Shown in pieces: positions 52,556 through 61,810 of a DNA stretch of 64,000 nt. The notes beneath the pieces were generated by a model that had not been told where the DNA came from, ran no database searches, and saw nothing but the letters and a program-made list of their open reading frames with translations. Made by a program: the position numbers and the translations under genes. The stretch is from UBA117 sp049975245. Its GTDB lineage: Archaea; Methanobacteriota; Methanobacteria; Methanobacteriales; Methanobacteriaceae. Where the stretch lies: contig JBNGDB010000003.1 of the NCBI GenBank assembly GCA_049975245.1, positions 62,001 to 126,000 of the forward strand, read 5' to 3'. Each line of letters begins with the position of its first letter. Position 1 is the first letter of the stretch.

Positions 52556-52895
52556 TCTAATTAATTATATATCTTCTCCTATAATTCATTAAATAGTTAA
52601 AATAATATTTGAAGCATTTTTATATTTTCAATATCTAATCAAATAGGTAGTAAATCGATGTATAGAGATTTAAATAAGTTTAAATTCCACATCACTACAG
52701 ATTAGAGATTCAAATTCTAATATTTTTATAATTCTCTTTTAATAATTTTAGTATAATATACCTTTAAATTATCATTATAATTAAAAAATGGAGTTAAAAT
52801 ATTAAAAAGATAAATATCTATATTAAAATTATAAATTAATTGTTATATATAATTCATAAGCTTTTTATATAGTTATTAACTAAAAAGGGCAGAAA
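52556..52895. other. AT-rich intergenic region upstream of trm1
   Basis: 340 bp with no recognised gene. It has a TATA box (TTTATATA at 52864-52871) for trm1 at its end. A weak hairpin, TTAGAGATTCAAATTCTAA near 52704, slightly resembles a tRNA T-arm but has no cloverleaf around it. Confidence 0.4.
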
Positions 52896-54038
52896 ATGCA
52901 GAATAAAACCATTAATGAAGGAAAAGTTTCCATTAAAGTACCTGTTTTTGATAAAGTATCTTCTAAAGCTCCAGTTTTTTACAATCCGGTTATGGAACTT
53001 AATCGAGACTTATCTATAATTGCTTTAAATCAATACCAGGAAGAAGTGGGGCATGAGATAAATATCTGTGATGCGTTTGGTGGTAGCGGAATTCGAGGAG
53101 TTAGATATTCTAAGGAAGTTAAAAGCGAAAATGTAATAACTAACGATATAAATCCATTGGCAATTGATTTTGCACAGAAAAATATTGATTTAAACCAAGC
53201 ATGTAATGTTAAAGTTTGCCAAGAGGATGCTAACATTCTTCTTAGAAGATGTAAGGGTAAATTTGATGTGGTGGATATTGATCCATTTGGTACACCGTCA
53301 TATTTTATTGAATCTTCAGCTATTTCCCTTAAATCAGGAGGATTATTATGTGTTAGCGCTACTGATACCTCATCTCTTTGTGGGACTTATAAAAAACCTT
53401 GCATCAGGAAATATTCTGCTAAACCACTGAAAACTGAATACTGTCATGAAAATGGTATAAGAATTCTGGCCGGTTTTATTGCAAGAGTCTTTGCCAAATA
53501 TAAAAAAAGTGTAGAAGTAAAGTTTTCCCATAGTACAGAACATTACATGAGAATGTATCTAAAAATAGAAAAAGGTGCAAAACGTACCGATGAATCACTT
53601 AAAAATATTGGATTCTTATTACACTGCAAACAATGCCTACACCGTGAGATAGTTAACGGGTTTGCTCCTTACCTTAATTCTCATTGTCCAGTTTGTGGAG
53701 GTAAATTTAACACTGCCGGACCGCTGTGGTTGGGTAAAATATTTGATTATGAATTTATTAAGGGTATGCTAAATAAAACAGAGACTATTGAAATAAATAA
53801 GAAAAATGAAGCTTTGAAAATTCTAAATAAATGTTTAGATGAATCTCAAGGACCTCCTACATTTTTTGATGTCCATGAAATCAGCAGGAAACATAAAATC
53901 AGCGCACCTTCCATGGATGCAATATTAAGTGAACTGGCAAATCAAGGATATTTTGCTTCAAAAACCCATTTTAAACCCACTGGAATAAGAACAAATGCCG
54001 GAATTAATATTTTAGATAATATAATATTGAAAATTTAA
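52896..54038 (+). CDS. trm1: tRNA (guanine26-N2)-dimethyltransferase Trm1
   Basis: Uses SAM to make N2,N2-dimethylguanosine at position 26 of tRNA. The 380-residue protein has CDAFGGSGIRGVRY (SAM motif I, near 59), the catalytic DIDPFGTPS (near 129) and a C-terminal zinc-binding set (CKQC...CPVCGG, near 245-275). The TATA box lies about 30 bp before the ATG with no good ribosome binding site, so the mRNA may be leaderless. Confidence 0.93.
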   Translation: MQNKTINEGKVSIKVPVFDKVSSKAPVFYNPVMELNRDLSIIALNQYQEEVGHEINICDAFGGSGIRGVRYSKEVKSENVITNDINPLAIDFAQKNIDLNQACNVKVCQEDANILLRRCKGKFDVVDIDPFGTPSYFIESSAISLKSGGLLCVSATDTSSLCGTYKKPCIRKYSAKPLKTEYCHENGIRILAGFIARVFAKYKKSVEVKFSHSTEHYMRMYLKIEKGAKRTDESLKNIGFLLHCKQCLHREIVNGFAPYLNSHCPVCGGKFNTAGPLWLGKIFDYEFIKGMLNKTETIEINKKNEALKILNKCLDESQGPPTFFDVHEISRKHKISAPSMDAILSELANQGYFASKTHFKPTGIRTNAGINILDNIILKI

Positions 54039-54064
54039 AAAAATAAAGAAAATTTTTATTTAAT

Positions 54065-55666
54065 TCAATTTAAAGAATCTTGGCTTACTTTTTTTAGGGC
54101 TTGACTTATATCCTCAAAATTTTTTATTTTAGGATCAATGTATGGTAAAAGATAATAGCGATCTTTATACCTAATTGCAGGTAATTTGATATAACCTTTT
54201 TTTTCAGCGTATATTATGAATGTATTTTGTCTAGATACATTTCCAGGATTTATTCCATCTGTTGATATAAATATTATTAATTGAGGATTCTTTTTCTCAA
54301 CATATTCTAATGTTGCAACCCCATTTTTAGAAATAAACCTATCATTTAAACCCACCATATCTACGTGATTCCAACGAGAGAGATAAGGCATTGAACCTGC
54401 ATCAATACTAGCAAATGTCAGATTTTCACTGGAAAATTCCTCTAATTCATTGCCTATGGCAATATATGAAACAGGAAATCTTTGAGAACATTGATGTAAA
54501 TATATATAATCCTGAGAAAAGCTTATATTGGACAATAATATCAGAAATACTATTACAAAACCTGAAACTTTAATATACCTTTTAAATTTCTTTTTATTTA
54601 TTGTATAATTTTTTTCTTTGATTAGAATTACTATAGATATTCCAGTTAAAAGATAAATTAATACGAATGAAGGATAGTAAAATCTCTGAGCAAAATTCAT
54701 GTAAAGTGAAGAAAAGAAATATAAAATATTAGAGGAAAAAACAACTGTAAATATAGTAATAAGTAATATTTTTAATTTAAAATCTTCATTTTTCGTATTT
54801 GCATATAACTGTTCTATTTTAGCCATTATGGTGATAATTATAACTATTAAAAATGGTGCTAAATATCTAACTGCTTCACTTAAATAGTATATTCCATCCG
54901 TTATACTCCCATTAGACAATGTCTTTACATAGAAAGGTAGTGGTAGTAAATCCTGAAAATAAACCAATCGAAAAATTATGTATAAGCTTAATGGCAGAAT
55001 ATATGCTATAATGAAAGGAAAAAAAGATTTAAACTTTTTTATAAAGCTGTGTTCTTTATTAGGAGCAAATAAATAAATTATAAACAATAAAGCAAATGAA
55101 AATAATATGCTTTCCGGACGCAGAAGGCTTGATATAAGAGCAATAATGGAAAATATCCATATATATTTCTTTTTTTCTGTGGTTATATATTTATAACAAA
55201 AATAAGAAACACTTAACATAGTTAAAGCGTATAACATGGTTTCTAAACCAGAAACAGTATGTATTGCTGTGGCTGGGTTAACCAATAAGAATATAAATCC
55301 GACTGTAAAGGCTAAATATTTTTTAACATTTTCCAGAACATCATTGCATATTTTCCAGTATAAAAATATTATTCCCGATAAAGAGAGTATTCCTAAAAAT
55401 TTAGTAGTTAAAACCGGGTCTAAATTAATTTTTATTAATAATGATACAATTATTAACCATAAAAAGTTGCTATAACCTTCAGTAGGGAATTCACCGATAT
55501 TCCAAACTATACCATGCCCTTCAGCTAGGTTTAAAGCGTATCTAAAAGTAATAAAAGCATCATCTACACTAAAGTGCCATATATTATATAATAATGCAGA
55601 AAAAATTATTAGAATAATAACAATAATTATTAGATAAACGTAGATTGAATTATCGTTTTTAGGCAT
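54065..55666 (-). CDS. GT-C family membrane glycosyltransferase
   Basis: 533 residues with about ten to twelve membrane helices. The first extracytoplasmic loop holds the DD motif VDDAFITFRYALNLAEGHG, and EFPTEGYSNFLW follows, the signature of lipid-linked sugar transferases (GT39/AftB-like). It probably uses a polyprenyl-phosphate sugar on the outer membrane face for surface glycans or glycoproteins. Acceptor unknown. The C-terminal 150 residues are soluble. Confidence 0.78.
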   Translation of the reverse strand: MPKNDNSIYVYLIIIVIILIIFSALLYNIWHFSVDDAFITFRYALNLAEGHGIVWNIGEFPTEGYSNFLWLIIVSLLIKINLDPVLTTKFLGILSLSGIIFLYWKICNDVLENVKKYLAFTVGFIFLLVNPATAIHTVSGLETMLYALTMLSVSYFCYKYITTEKKKYIWIFSIIALISSLLRPESILFSFALLFIIYLFAPNKEHSFIKKFKSFFPFIIAYILPLSLYIIFRLVYFQDLLPLPFYVKTLSNGSITDGIYYLSEAVRYLAPFLIVIIITIMAKIEQLYANTKNEDFKLKILLITIFTVVFSSNILYFFSSLYMNFAQRFYYPSFVLIYLLTGISIVILIKEKNYTINKKKFKRYIKVSGFVIVFLILLSNISFSQDYIYLHQCSQRFPVSYIAIGNELEEFSSENLTFASIDAGSMPYLSRWNHVDMVGLNDRFISKNGVATLEYVEKKNPQLIIFISTDGINPGNVSRQNTFIIYAEKKGYIKLPAIRYKDRYYLLPYIDPKIKNFEDISQALKKVSQDSLN

Positions 55667-55746
55667 TTTATTCCTCGGAATAACTTTAATTTCCTTATTC
55701 CTTGATAAGTTAATATAATTAAATTATAAAAAAAGGGAAAAAATTT

Positions 55747-56439
55747 TTATTCGTAGTTTAACAAGTTATTAACATAGTAATACTGGATTTCAGAGGCATG
55801 CTGTAACTCGTAGCTTGCATAGGGTGAGTTCATGTATGGGAATAGTAGCCCTTTTATTATGTAATAATAGGCAGATATTCGCCCGCATTCATTCCAACAG
55901 ACTTCAACATACAAAGGAAATCCGCAACCCGGATTCAGATTAGGATTACCTTTTTTAACACTTCCATGCCATACCATGGGTATGGGACCTTCCTGTCCTT
56001 TTTCAGCAGCTAATTTTTCTATATGATTCATTGCCTCTTCATAGGTGTCGAATTCTATTTTATCAGCCCTATAATTATATCTATCATCATCTATTCCATA
56101 TATAAACGTTCTAATAGCATCTGAAAAGTCAATGCCAGTAGTGGTCATGTCTGCTTCTGTGTCTAAAAATGCTAACTGCAAAATGGTGACGTTTCCCTCG
56201 TCATAATGACTGTAACCAGATCCTCCGGCCATGTGCACAACTAAAGCACATTTAGATCCTCTTTGTTGTGCATAACCTGCTAATACTTCCGAATGAGGGT
56301 GGCCTGGATACAGATCAGGGTTGGCCAGTTTAACGAAAACCAGTCTACCCAATGGTTCTACTTTACTATTCATACTGGATATGTAAATAAAACCTCCAAG
56401 AATTAGAATTATGATTAAGATTGCGCCTATTTTTTTCAT
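55747..56439 (-). CDS. Exported or membrane-anchored protein of unknown function
   Basis: A 230-residue protein with one N-terminal hydrophobic helix (IGAILIIILILGGFIYISS) and a soluble outer domain. It has HMAGGSGYSHYDEGN, TEADMTTTGID and a cysteine set GCGFPLYVEVCWNECG near residue 172-187 that could bind a metal or form disulfides. I do not recognise the family. It is adjacent to the GT-C gene on the same strand (80 nt gap). Confidence 0.65.
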   Translation of the reverse strand: MKKIGAILIIILILGGFIYISSMNSKVEPLGRLVFVKLANPDLYPGHPHSEVLAGYAQQRGSKCALVVHMAGGSGYSHYDEGNVTILQLAFLDTEADMTTTGIDFSDAIRTFIYGIDDDRYNYRADKIEFDTYEEAMNHIEKLAAEKGQEGPIPMVWHGSVKKGNPNLNPGCGFPLYVEVCWNECGRISAYYYIIKGLLFPYMNSPYASYELQHASEIQYYYVNNLLNYE

Positions 56440-56672
56440 TAATTCACCTATTAAATGATATACTTTATAAAATTATCTCAAAGTATTGGATTTAGATTAC
56501 TAATACTCTTTTTTAATTATTTTTTAATTAATACTAAAATATTCTAGTACTTTTCTAGTAATTATTAAATTTATAATAAAATATTTTTAATGTGTAGTTT
56601 GCACACTTCTGATTATTAAATCTTTAGTTTTTATTGATAAAATTATTTATATTAGTTTAAAATCATAAAAAT

Positions 56673-56690
56673 TATTGGCTTAAGCCAATA
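56673..56690 (+). promoter_or_regulatory. 18-bp perfect palindrome upstream of DUF4013 gene
   Basis: TATTGGCTTAAGCCAATA is a perfect palindrome 26 nt before the start codon. A TATA-like TTATTTATATTAG lies at about 56643-56655, so the palindrome falls at the transcription start. It is a strong candidate for a dimeric repressor site. Confidence 0.5.
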
Positions 56691-56716
56691 TTAATAAAGT
56701 AATGGAGGTTAATAAA

Positions 56717-57412
56717 ATGGATATTGGAGAAATTGTATCAGATGCCATAAAATATCCTTCTATTGAATGGAAGAATGTGATTATACTTATAGTATTGTTT
56801 ATTATTTTTTGGGTACTTAATGCGCTTACTGGATTTGTTGGATACGTGGTTGTACCATTTATTGCAGGTTATATCTTTAGGATAGTTAAGTGGTCACTGG
56901 CGGGAGCAGAGGATCTTCCTGAATTTGATGAATGGGTTGATTTATTTATTGATGGTCTAAAGGTTTGTTTAACCTATATAGTTTATATGTTACCGGCCAT
57001 CATAATATTGGCCTTAACTATGGGCTCAATGTTTATTCAGTTAATAACAATGTCACAAACTGGTGTAGTGACACCATTCACATCTTTAGATACCGGTTTA
57101 TACGTGATAGGTTCAATAGTAACATTCCTTTATGTTTTAATTATTGGAATTCCATTATTTTTAATGGGTATCGCAAATATGGCTTATTATGACGGTGATT
57201 TAGGAGCAGCATTCAGTTTTAGCGAATTATTAGAAACATTCTCTAGTATAGGTTATGTTGACTTTATAATATGGTACATTGTTATGATAGTCATGGGATT
57301 TGTGGCTAGTTTTATTGGTGGAATTACAATAATCGGTTGGATTGTGACAATACCTTATTATTTCATGTTTGGCGGTAGATCACTAGCTTTACTATTCTTA
57401 TCCCAAGAATAA
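56717..57412 (+). CDS. DUF4013 membrane protein
   Basis: The start is set at the ATG at 56717 (MDIGEIVSDAIKYPS, 231 aa); the earlier ATG at 56702 lies in its binding site ATGGAGGTT. About five or six membrane helices and the DUF4013 pattern (DAIKYPSIEWKN, GYIFRIVKWSLAGAEDLPEFDEW). Many methanogens have several paralogues; no function is known. Confidence 0.82.
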   Translation: MDIGEIVSDAIKYPSIEWKNVIILIVLFIIFWVLNALTGFVGYVVVPFIAGYIFRIVKWSLAGAEDLPEFDEWVDLFIDGLKVCLTYIVYMLPAIIILALTMGSMFIQLITMSQTGVVTPFTSLDTGLYVIGSIVTFLYVLIIGIPLFLMGIANMAYYDGDLGAAFSFSELLETFSSIGYVDFIIWYIVMIVMGFVASFIGGITIIGWIVTIPYYFMFGGRSLALLFLSQE

Positions 57413-57481
57413 TTTATTTATTCTTTTTATTTTTTTTATTTATTATTAAAAAAATAATTAAAAAAAGTATAAAATTATAGT

Positions 57482-57802
57482 TTATTCTTCTTCTATAACT
57501 TCGTATATTCTAACCTTTTTAGGAGTAACTCCCGGTCTTTCATCAGTCATATAACTAAAATAACTTATGATATGAACGTTGTATTCTAAATATCCTTTAA
57601 TAAGATCATTTAAACTTTCATTCCTCTCGCCTAATATTAATATAATCCACCATTGGATGAACATACATATTCCAGCAATGAGACCATATAATAAAAGAAC
57701 AATATAAACTGGAATAGCGTATATTATTCTGACAAATAATTCGATTCTACTTGCTTTTTCCTCATATTCAAAAAGTTCTTTTAATTCGAAATCATCATCC
57801 AT
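57482..57802 (-). CDS. DUF4389-type small membrane protein
   Basis: A 106-residue protein: charged N-terminus, then two membrane helices (IELFVRIIYAIPVYIVLLLYG, then GICMFIQWWIILILGERN) and an LNDLIKGYLEYNVHIISYFSYMTDERPG segment, the typical DUF4389 end. Convergent with the DUF4013 gene. Function unknown. The start has a GGAGG site upstream. Confidence 0.78.
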   Translation of the reverse strand: MDDDFELKELFEYEEKASRIELFVRIIYAIPVYIVLLLYGLIAGICMFIQWWIILILGERNESLNDLIKGYLEYNVHIISYFSYMTDERPGVTPKKVRIYEVIEEE

Positions 57803-58035
57803 TTTAAAACCTCCTTTATTAATATTTGTAAAAGATTAATATTTAAATTTTCCTAAAGAAATATAGATGTTATTAATAGAAATATGATGACCAAATTATA
57901 CTGTAAAATCAAAAAAAGTAAGATTAAAGGTAAAACTAATTATTATCTAAATTTAAGATAAACAATTAAAAAATGAAAAATTATTTCCAAAATGTTTTTG
58001 AAAATATACAAAATAAAAAAATTGGGGGAGTGGAG

Positions 58036-59907
58036 TTATTTACCCACCAATTTTAATCCAGTGATCTCTGCCACATCTAAGTTTAAAGCTCTTAAATCCT
58101 CAGGAGCAAATTTACGTATATCGTCGTGTCCAGCAAGCTGAGCCAGCATTTTTGTTTCTTCAGTCATGGATTTAATGTAATTTGCAACTCTCATTGCTGC
58201 TAGGTCTACGTCTAATCTTTTTCTTAGGTCTGGGTCTTGGGTTGCAACTCCCACCGGACATTTTCCAGTGTAACACATACGACATGCCTGACAACCCATG
58301 GCAATCATAGCACCAGTTCCAATGTATGCTGCGTCCGCACCCATGGCCATAGCTTTAGCCACGTCTGCTCCACTTCTAATTCCTCCAGTAATTATCAGAT
58401 CTAATTCATTCTTCATACCAGTATCTTTAAGAGCATTTACAGCTTGAACCAGTGAAGGAAGAGTAGGTATACCAGTATGTTCAATTACTACCTCTGGAGC
58501 TGCTCCAGTACCTCCTTCCATTCCATCTACCGATATTATGTCTGCTCCTGCTTCAGCAGCGATAATTACATCGTCATAAACTCTTCCCGGGCCTAATTTA
58601 ACTATAATAGGTAGTCTCCAGTCAGTTACCTCTCTAAGTAATTCTATATGTTTGGCCAGATCTCCCTCCTTGGTGGCATCTAAAAATCTGGCAGGGCTTA
58701 ATGCATCTGTACCTTCAGGTATTCCCCTTATTTTAGCTACTTCCGGACTTACTTTCTCTGCTAAAAGGTGCCCTCCCATACCTGGTTTTGCACCTTGACC
58801 AATTTTTACTTCAATACAATCTGCGCCGTTTAAATAGCTGGTTGATACACCAAACCTTCCGGAAGAATATTGAACAATTAACTTGTCAGCATATTCTCTT
58901 TCTTCAGGTAACATTCCACCTTCACCAGTATTTGCACATGACCCTACAAGGGCTGTTCCTTTTGCCATTGCTAATTTACATTCTTTACTCAAAGCTCCGA
59001 ATGACATTCCTGCAATAAGAACTGGCGATTCTAGAACCATTGGTTCTTCAGCAAATCTTTGGCCTAATACTACTTGAGTATTACATGCCTCTCTGTACTT
59101 GTCCACAGGAGCAATAGATGCTTGTGCCGGTAATATTATGATATCATCAAAATTAGGTAGGCGTCTTTCTGTACCAAAACCTCTTAATACATACTTACCC
59201 GCCTTAGATGTATATCTTATATCTGCTATTGTCCTTGGATCCCAGATACTTCCCGCTCCAGTTGGTATTAAAACTGGACATGCGGCTAAACATGATCCAC
59301 ACATGATACATTTGTTTTTATCAATTTTAGGTCGGTTATCGACTATTTGGATTGCATCGGTAGGACATACTATCTCACATGTACCACAAAATACACATAG
59401 TCCTTGAGTTGCTGCCTCAAGATCCAGTGCAGGTGAAGCCGGATTCAATGATTTAGAAGATGAAGAGGAAGTAGTTCCATTCAGTTCAAATCCTCTCTGA
59501 AGGCCCGTTGCAAACTCTTTTACATTAACTGCTTCCAGACATCCTTGTTTACATGCTTCCACACAAGCCGGTTTTCCTCCATTTGATTCTAAACATTGTT
59601 GATCACATTTGAGCATTCCTTGTTCGGTGTAGGTAATACTTCCAATAGGACACATTAGCATACACAGTTTGCACCCGGCACATTCATCTTGGCTGATTTT
59701 TACTATACCATTCTCACGATGTATAGCATCTTTAAAACATCCTCTAGCACAAGCCGGATCTATACATTGTTGGCATACTACTGTTTGATATCCTTTACTC
59801 ATTTTATGTAAGAATAAAGCACTTTCACCGTTAATACTGGCACAAGCTTCTACACATTCATTACATCCATCACATTTTTCTGGATTGGTTAAAAGAATTT
59901 GGTTCAT
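58036..59907 (-). CDS. Glutamate synthase FMN/Fe-S domain protein (GltB2 type)
   Basis: Archaeal stand-alone glutamate synthase core. Start at ATG 59907 after GGTGAT (623 aa). The first 220 residues are ferredoxin-like with [4Fe-4S] motifs (CDGCNECVEAC, CAGCKLCMLMCP, CVFCGTCEIVCP, CIMCGSCLAACP). The TIM-barrel FMN domain follows (PVLIAGMSFGALS, GADIISVDGMEGGTGAAP), with the [3Fe-4S] loop CQACRMCYTGKCPVG. It joins ammonia and 2-oxoglutarate into glutamate. It is the second gene, 11 nt after the GltB3 gene. Confidence 0.9.
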   Translation of the reverse strand: MNQILLTNPEKCDGCNECVEACASINGESALFLHKMSKGYQTVVCQQCIDPACARGCFKDAIHRENGIVKISQDECAGCKLCMLMCPIGSITYTEQGMLKCDQQCLESNGGKPACVEACKQGCLEAVNVKEFATGLQRGFELNGTTSSSSSKSLNPASPALDLEAATQGLCVFCGTCEIVCPTDAIQIVDNRPKIDKNKCIMCGSCLAACPVLIPTGAGSIWDPRTIADIRYTSKAGKYVLRGFGTERRLPNFDDIIILPAQASIAPVDKYREACNTQVVLGQRFAEEPMVLESPVLIAGMSFGALSKECKLAMAKGTALVGSCANTGEGGMLPEEREYADKLIVQYSSGRFGVSTSYLNGADCIEVKIGQGAKPGMGGHLLAEKVSPEVAKIRGIPEGTDALSPARFLDATKEGDLAKHIELLREVTDWRLPIIVKLGPGRVYDDVIIAAEAGADIISVDGMEGGTGAAPEVVIEHTGIPTLPSLVQAVNALKDTGMKNELDLIITGGIRSGADVAKAMAMGADAAYIGTGAMIAMGCQACRMCYTGKCPVGVATQDPDLRKRLDVDLAAMRVANYIKSMTEETKMLAQLAGHDDIRKFAPEDLRALNLDVAEITGLKLVGK

Positions 59908-59918
59908 TATTATCACCT

Positions 59919-60590
59919 TTATTTACCATAAAATGGTCTAATTTGTTTATGTTCTATTTTTTTGAAATTTTCAATGTCTGCTTTAATAGAGTAAGTATCA
60001 AATAATTTTTTTAGTTTCAATTTGTCATCCAGCGTTAATTCTCTTATTTCAGCATTGGTACCTGTTTCAAATGATCCTCCCACATAAATGGAACCACCAA
60101 TCATCCAATCACCAGTATCATTTCCAGCATTACCTGTGACAATAATATCCCCACTTAACATGTAGAGACCGGATAAATCACCAATATTTCCGTCTATGAT
60201 TATTGTTCCGCCCTTATTTAGTTGTCCTACTCCTCTACCAGCATTTCCGTGGACCACTATGGTTCCATCGTAAGTGCCAAATCCAACACCATCATCTGCT
60301 GATCCTTCTACTATAATTTCACCAGAAGTCATATTATTACCGACATAACGTCCAGTATTGCCTTTTATTCGGATTTTTGCACCGTCGTTTATTGCTCCAG
60401 CAAAATCTCCAGGGCTGCCCGCCAATGTAATATCTGCGTCACAACATAAACCCACAGCGACCGAATCAAAAGGTTTTGTAACCTCTATGTTTATATTTTT
60501 TTCATTTTCATTTACTGCATTTTTTATTTCAACATTTAACGATCTTGTTGTCAAATATTTTCCTGAAATGACTTTTTGTTCTGTTGTCAT
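59919..60590 (-). CDS. Glutamate synthase GXGXG domain protein (GltB3 type)
   Basis: A 223-residue right-handed beta-helix with GXGXG-type repeats (GSPGDFAG, GNTGRYVG, GNAGRGVG, GNIGDLSG), the C-terminal domain of bacterial GltB as a separate protein. It supports the tunnel between the ammonia-releasing and FMN parts. The amidotransferase module (GltB1) is not encoded in this window. First gene of the pair; its promoter region holds an inverted repeat. Confidence 0.88.
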   Translation of the reverse strand: MTTEQKVISGKYLTTRSLNVEIKNAVNENEKNINIEVTKPFDSVAVGLCCDADITLAGSPGDFAGAINDGAKIRIKGNTGRYVGNNMTSGEIIVEGSADDGVGFGTYDGTIVVHGNAGRGVGQLNKGGTIIIDGNIGDLSGLYMLSGDIIVTGNAGNDTGDWMIGGSIYVGGSFETGTNAEIRELTLDDKLKLKKLFDTYSIKADIENFKKIEHKQIRPFYGK

Positions 60591-60628
60591 TGATTCTTCC
60601 CCATAAATGATTTTATTAATTAATGTTG

Positions 60629-60645
60629 ATTAATGATCCATTAAT
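60629..60645. promoter_or_regulatory. Inverted repeat in the gltB3/regulator divergent promoter
   Basis: ATTAATG-ATC-CATTAAT is a perfect 7-bp inverted repeat with a 3-nt spacer, 39 nt upstream of the gltB3 ATG. A further ATTAATG copy is at 60618-60624. It is a candidate operator for the gltB3-gltB2 pair, possibly bound by the divergent HTH protein. Confidence 0.45.
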
Positions 60646-60754
60646 AGAGTGATCTAATAAAGGTTGCTATTTTAAAACTTTTTCATTAGACTATTCAATA
60701 TATAAGTGAGACATATCATAAATTATTAATAATGAATAAATTCGAGGTGGTATA

Positions 60755-61303
60755 ATGAGAACACTGATCACTAATCTTAATGGCAAGTGTTTACTGGCAG
60801 TTTCCATGAAGATACAAGTGGATGGATTAATCAGCATACATTCAAAAGAAAGTGGAAAAGAAAGTTTGGATAAATATTTCAAAGGAGGAGAAATTTTAAT
60901 AGACACTATTGATCCTCTTGATGCCTGTAAAAAAATATCAAAAATAATTCAGGGCGCTAAAACACATGGCGAAGTTTTTATTGGATTTAATGGAGACGAT
61001 TTAGGGCCTCTTTTGAGTTTCATGGCTAATAAAGAAGAAGTTGACGGTATATTCATTTGTTATGATGAAGAAGCATTTCGAATACCCCTTTTAAAACTAG
61101 AATTATCTAAAACTCGAGAAAAAATTCTGAAAGTTTTAAATGAAGAGAATTTAACTGCTATTAACATAGGAAAAAAAGTAGGAATATCTAGAGCTATGGT
61201 CTACAAACATCTAAGTGGATTGATAGAAAATGGATTGGTAGAACAATCTCAATTGTATGAAAAATATAGTATAACACCAACTGGCAAAATGGTTATTATA
61301 TGA
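60755..61303 (+). CDS. CARF-like/winged-HTH transcription regulator
   Basis: The 182-residue protein has a Rossmann-like N-terminal part (MRTLITNLNGKCLLAVSMKI, then IDPLDACKKISKII) and a C-terminal winged HTH (TREKILKVLNEENLTAINIG, SRAMVYKHLSGLIENGLVE, ITPTGK). The order resembles Csa3-type regulators, but no CRISPR locus is in the window, so I do not call it Csa3. It is divergent from gltB3 and may control it. Start supported by GAGGTGGTATA. Confidence 0.65.
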   Translation: MRTLITNLNGKCLLAVSMKIQVDGLISIHSKESGKESLDKYFKGGEILIDTIDPLDACKKISKIIQGAKTHGEVFIGFNGDDLGPLLSFMANKEEVDGIFICYDEEAFRIPLLKLELSKTREKILKVLNEENLTAINIGKKVGISRAMVYKHLSGLIENGLVEQSQLYEKYSITPTGKMVII

Positions 61304-61459
61304 TACAGTTTACAATCAGGACTAATAAAATAGCTAAAATACAAAGTTATCTGATGACATTAAACCCTTATCAAAATGGAAATATATAGAAAATAAGAGA
61401 GAAAAAGTATTCTTTAAATGTAATATTGAATTATAAAATTATTATGTAAATTATTTAAA

Positions 61460-61681
61460 TTATTCTACCGGATATTCTATCCTTAATTTGTAACTTGCTC
61501 TTTCACTTAAAAGAACAGTACCAGGTATAAAGTATTCATCAAATTTTTTTACTTGGTTAACTATGCAAGGGTCTATATCAATCTTTCGAGTATATGACGA
61601 ACATTCGTCATCTTCTATAATTCCTTTTTTTACCAAAGCAATATATCTCATTTTAATAGCTTCATCATTTAATAACTCCAT
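61460..61681 (-). CDS. Small protein of unknown function
   Basis: A 73-residue acidic protein (MELLNDEAIKMRYIALVKKG, ending YKLRIEYPVE). GGTGATATT stands before the ATG as a ribosome binding site, which supports a real gene. It has two cysteines (DECSSYT and DPCIVNQ). Not recognised. Confidence 0.6.
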   Translation of the reverse strand: MELLNDEAIKMRYIALVKKGIIEDDECSSYTRKIDIDPCIVNQVKKFDEYFIPGTVLLSERASYKLRIEYPVE

Positions 61682-61810
61682 AATATCACCTTGATATAAC
61701 CTAGTTGGAACTACTATTTAAACTATTTCCATACTATCATGAAAAATGTATAAGTATTTATATTATAATCCATTATACTATAAACAATGTTCACTCTTTA
61801 GGTGATTTTG

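Noticed and set aside
52700..52725. tRNA-like T-arm in the trm1 upstream region
   Set aside because: Only one weak hairpin; no acceptor stem, D-arm or anticodon arm could be drawn, and the region is very AT-rich.
60755..61303. Naming the regulator csa3
   Set aside because: No CRISPR repeats or cas genes in the window; domain likeness alone does not justify the name.
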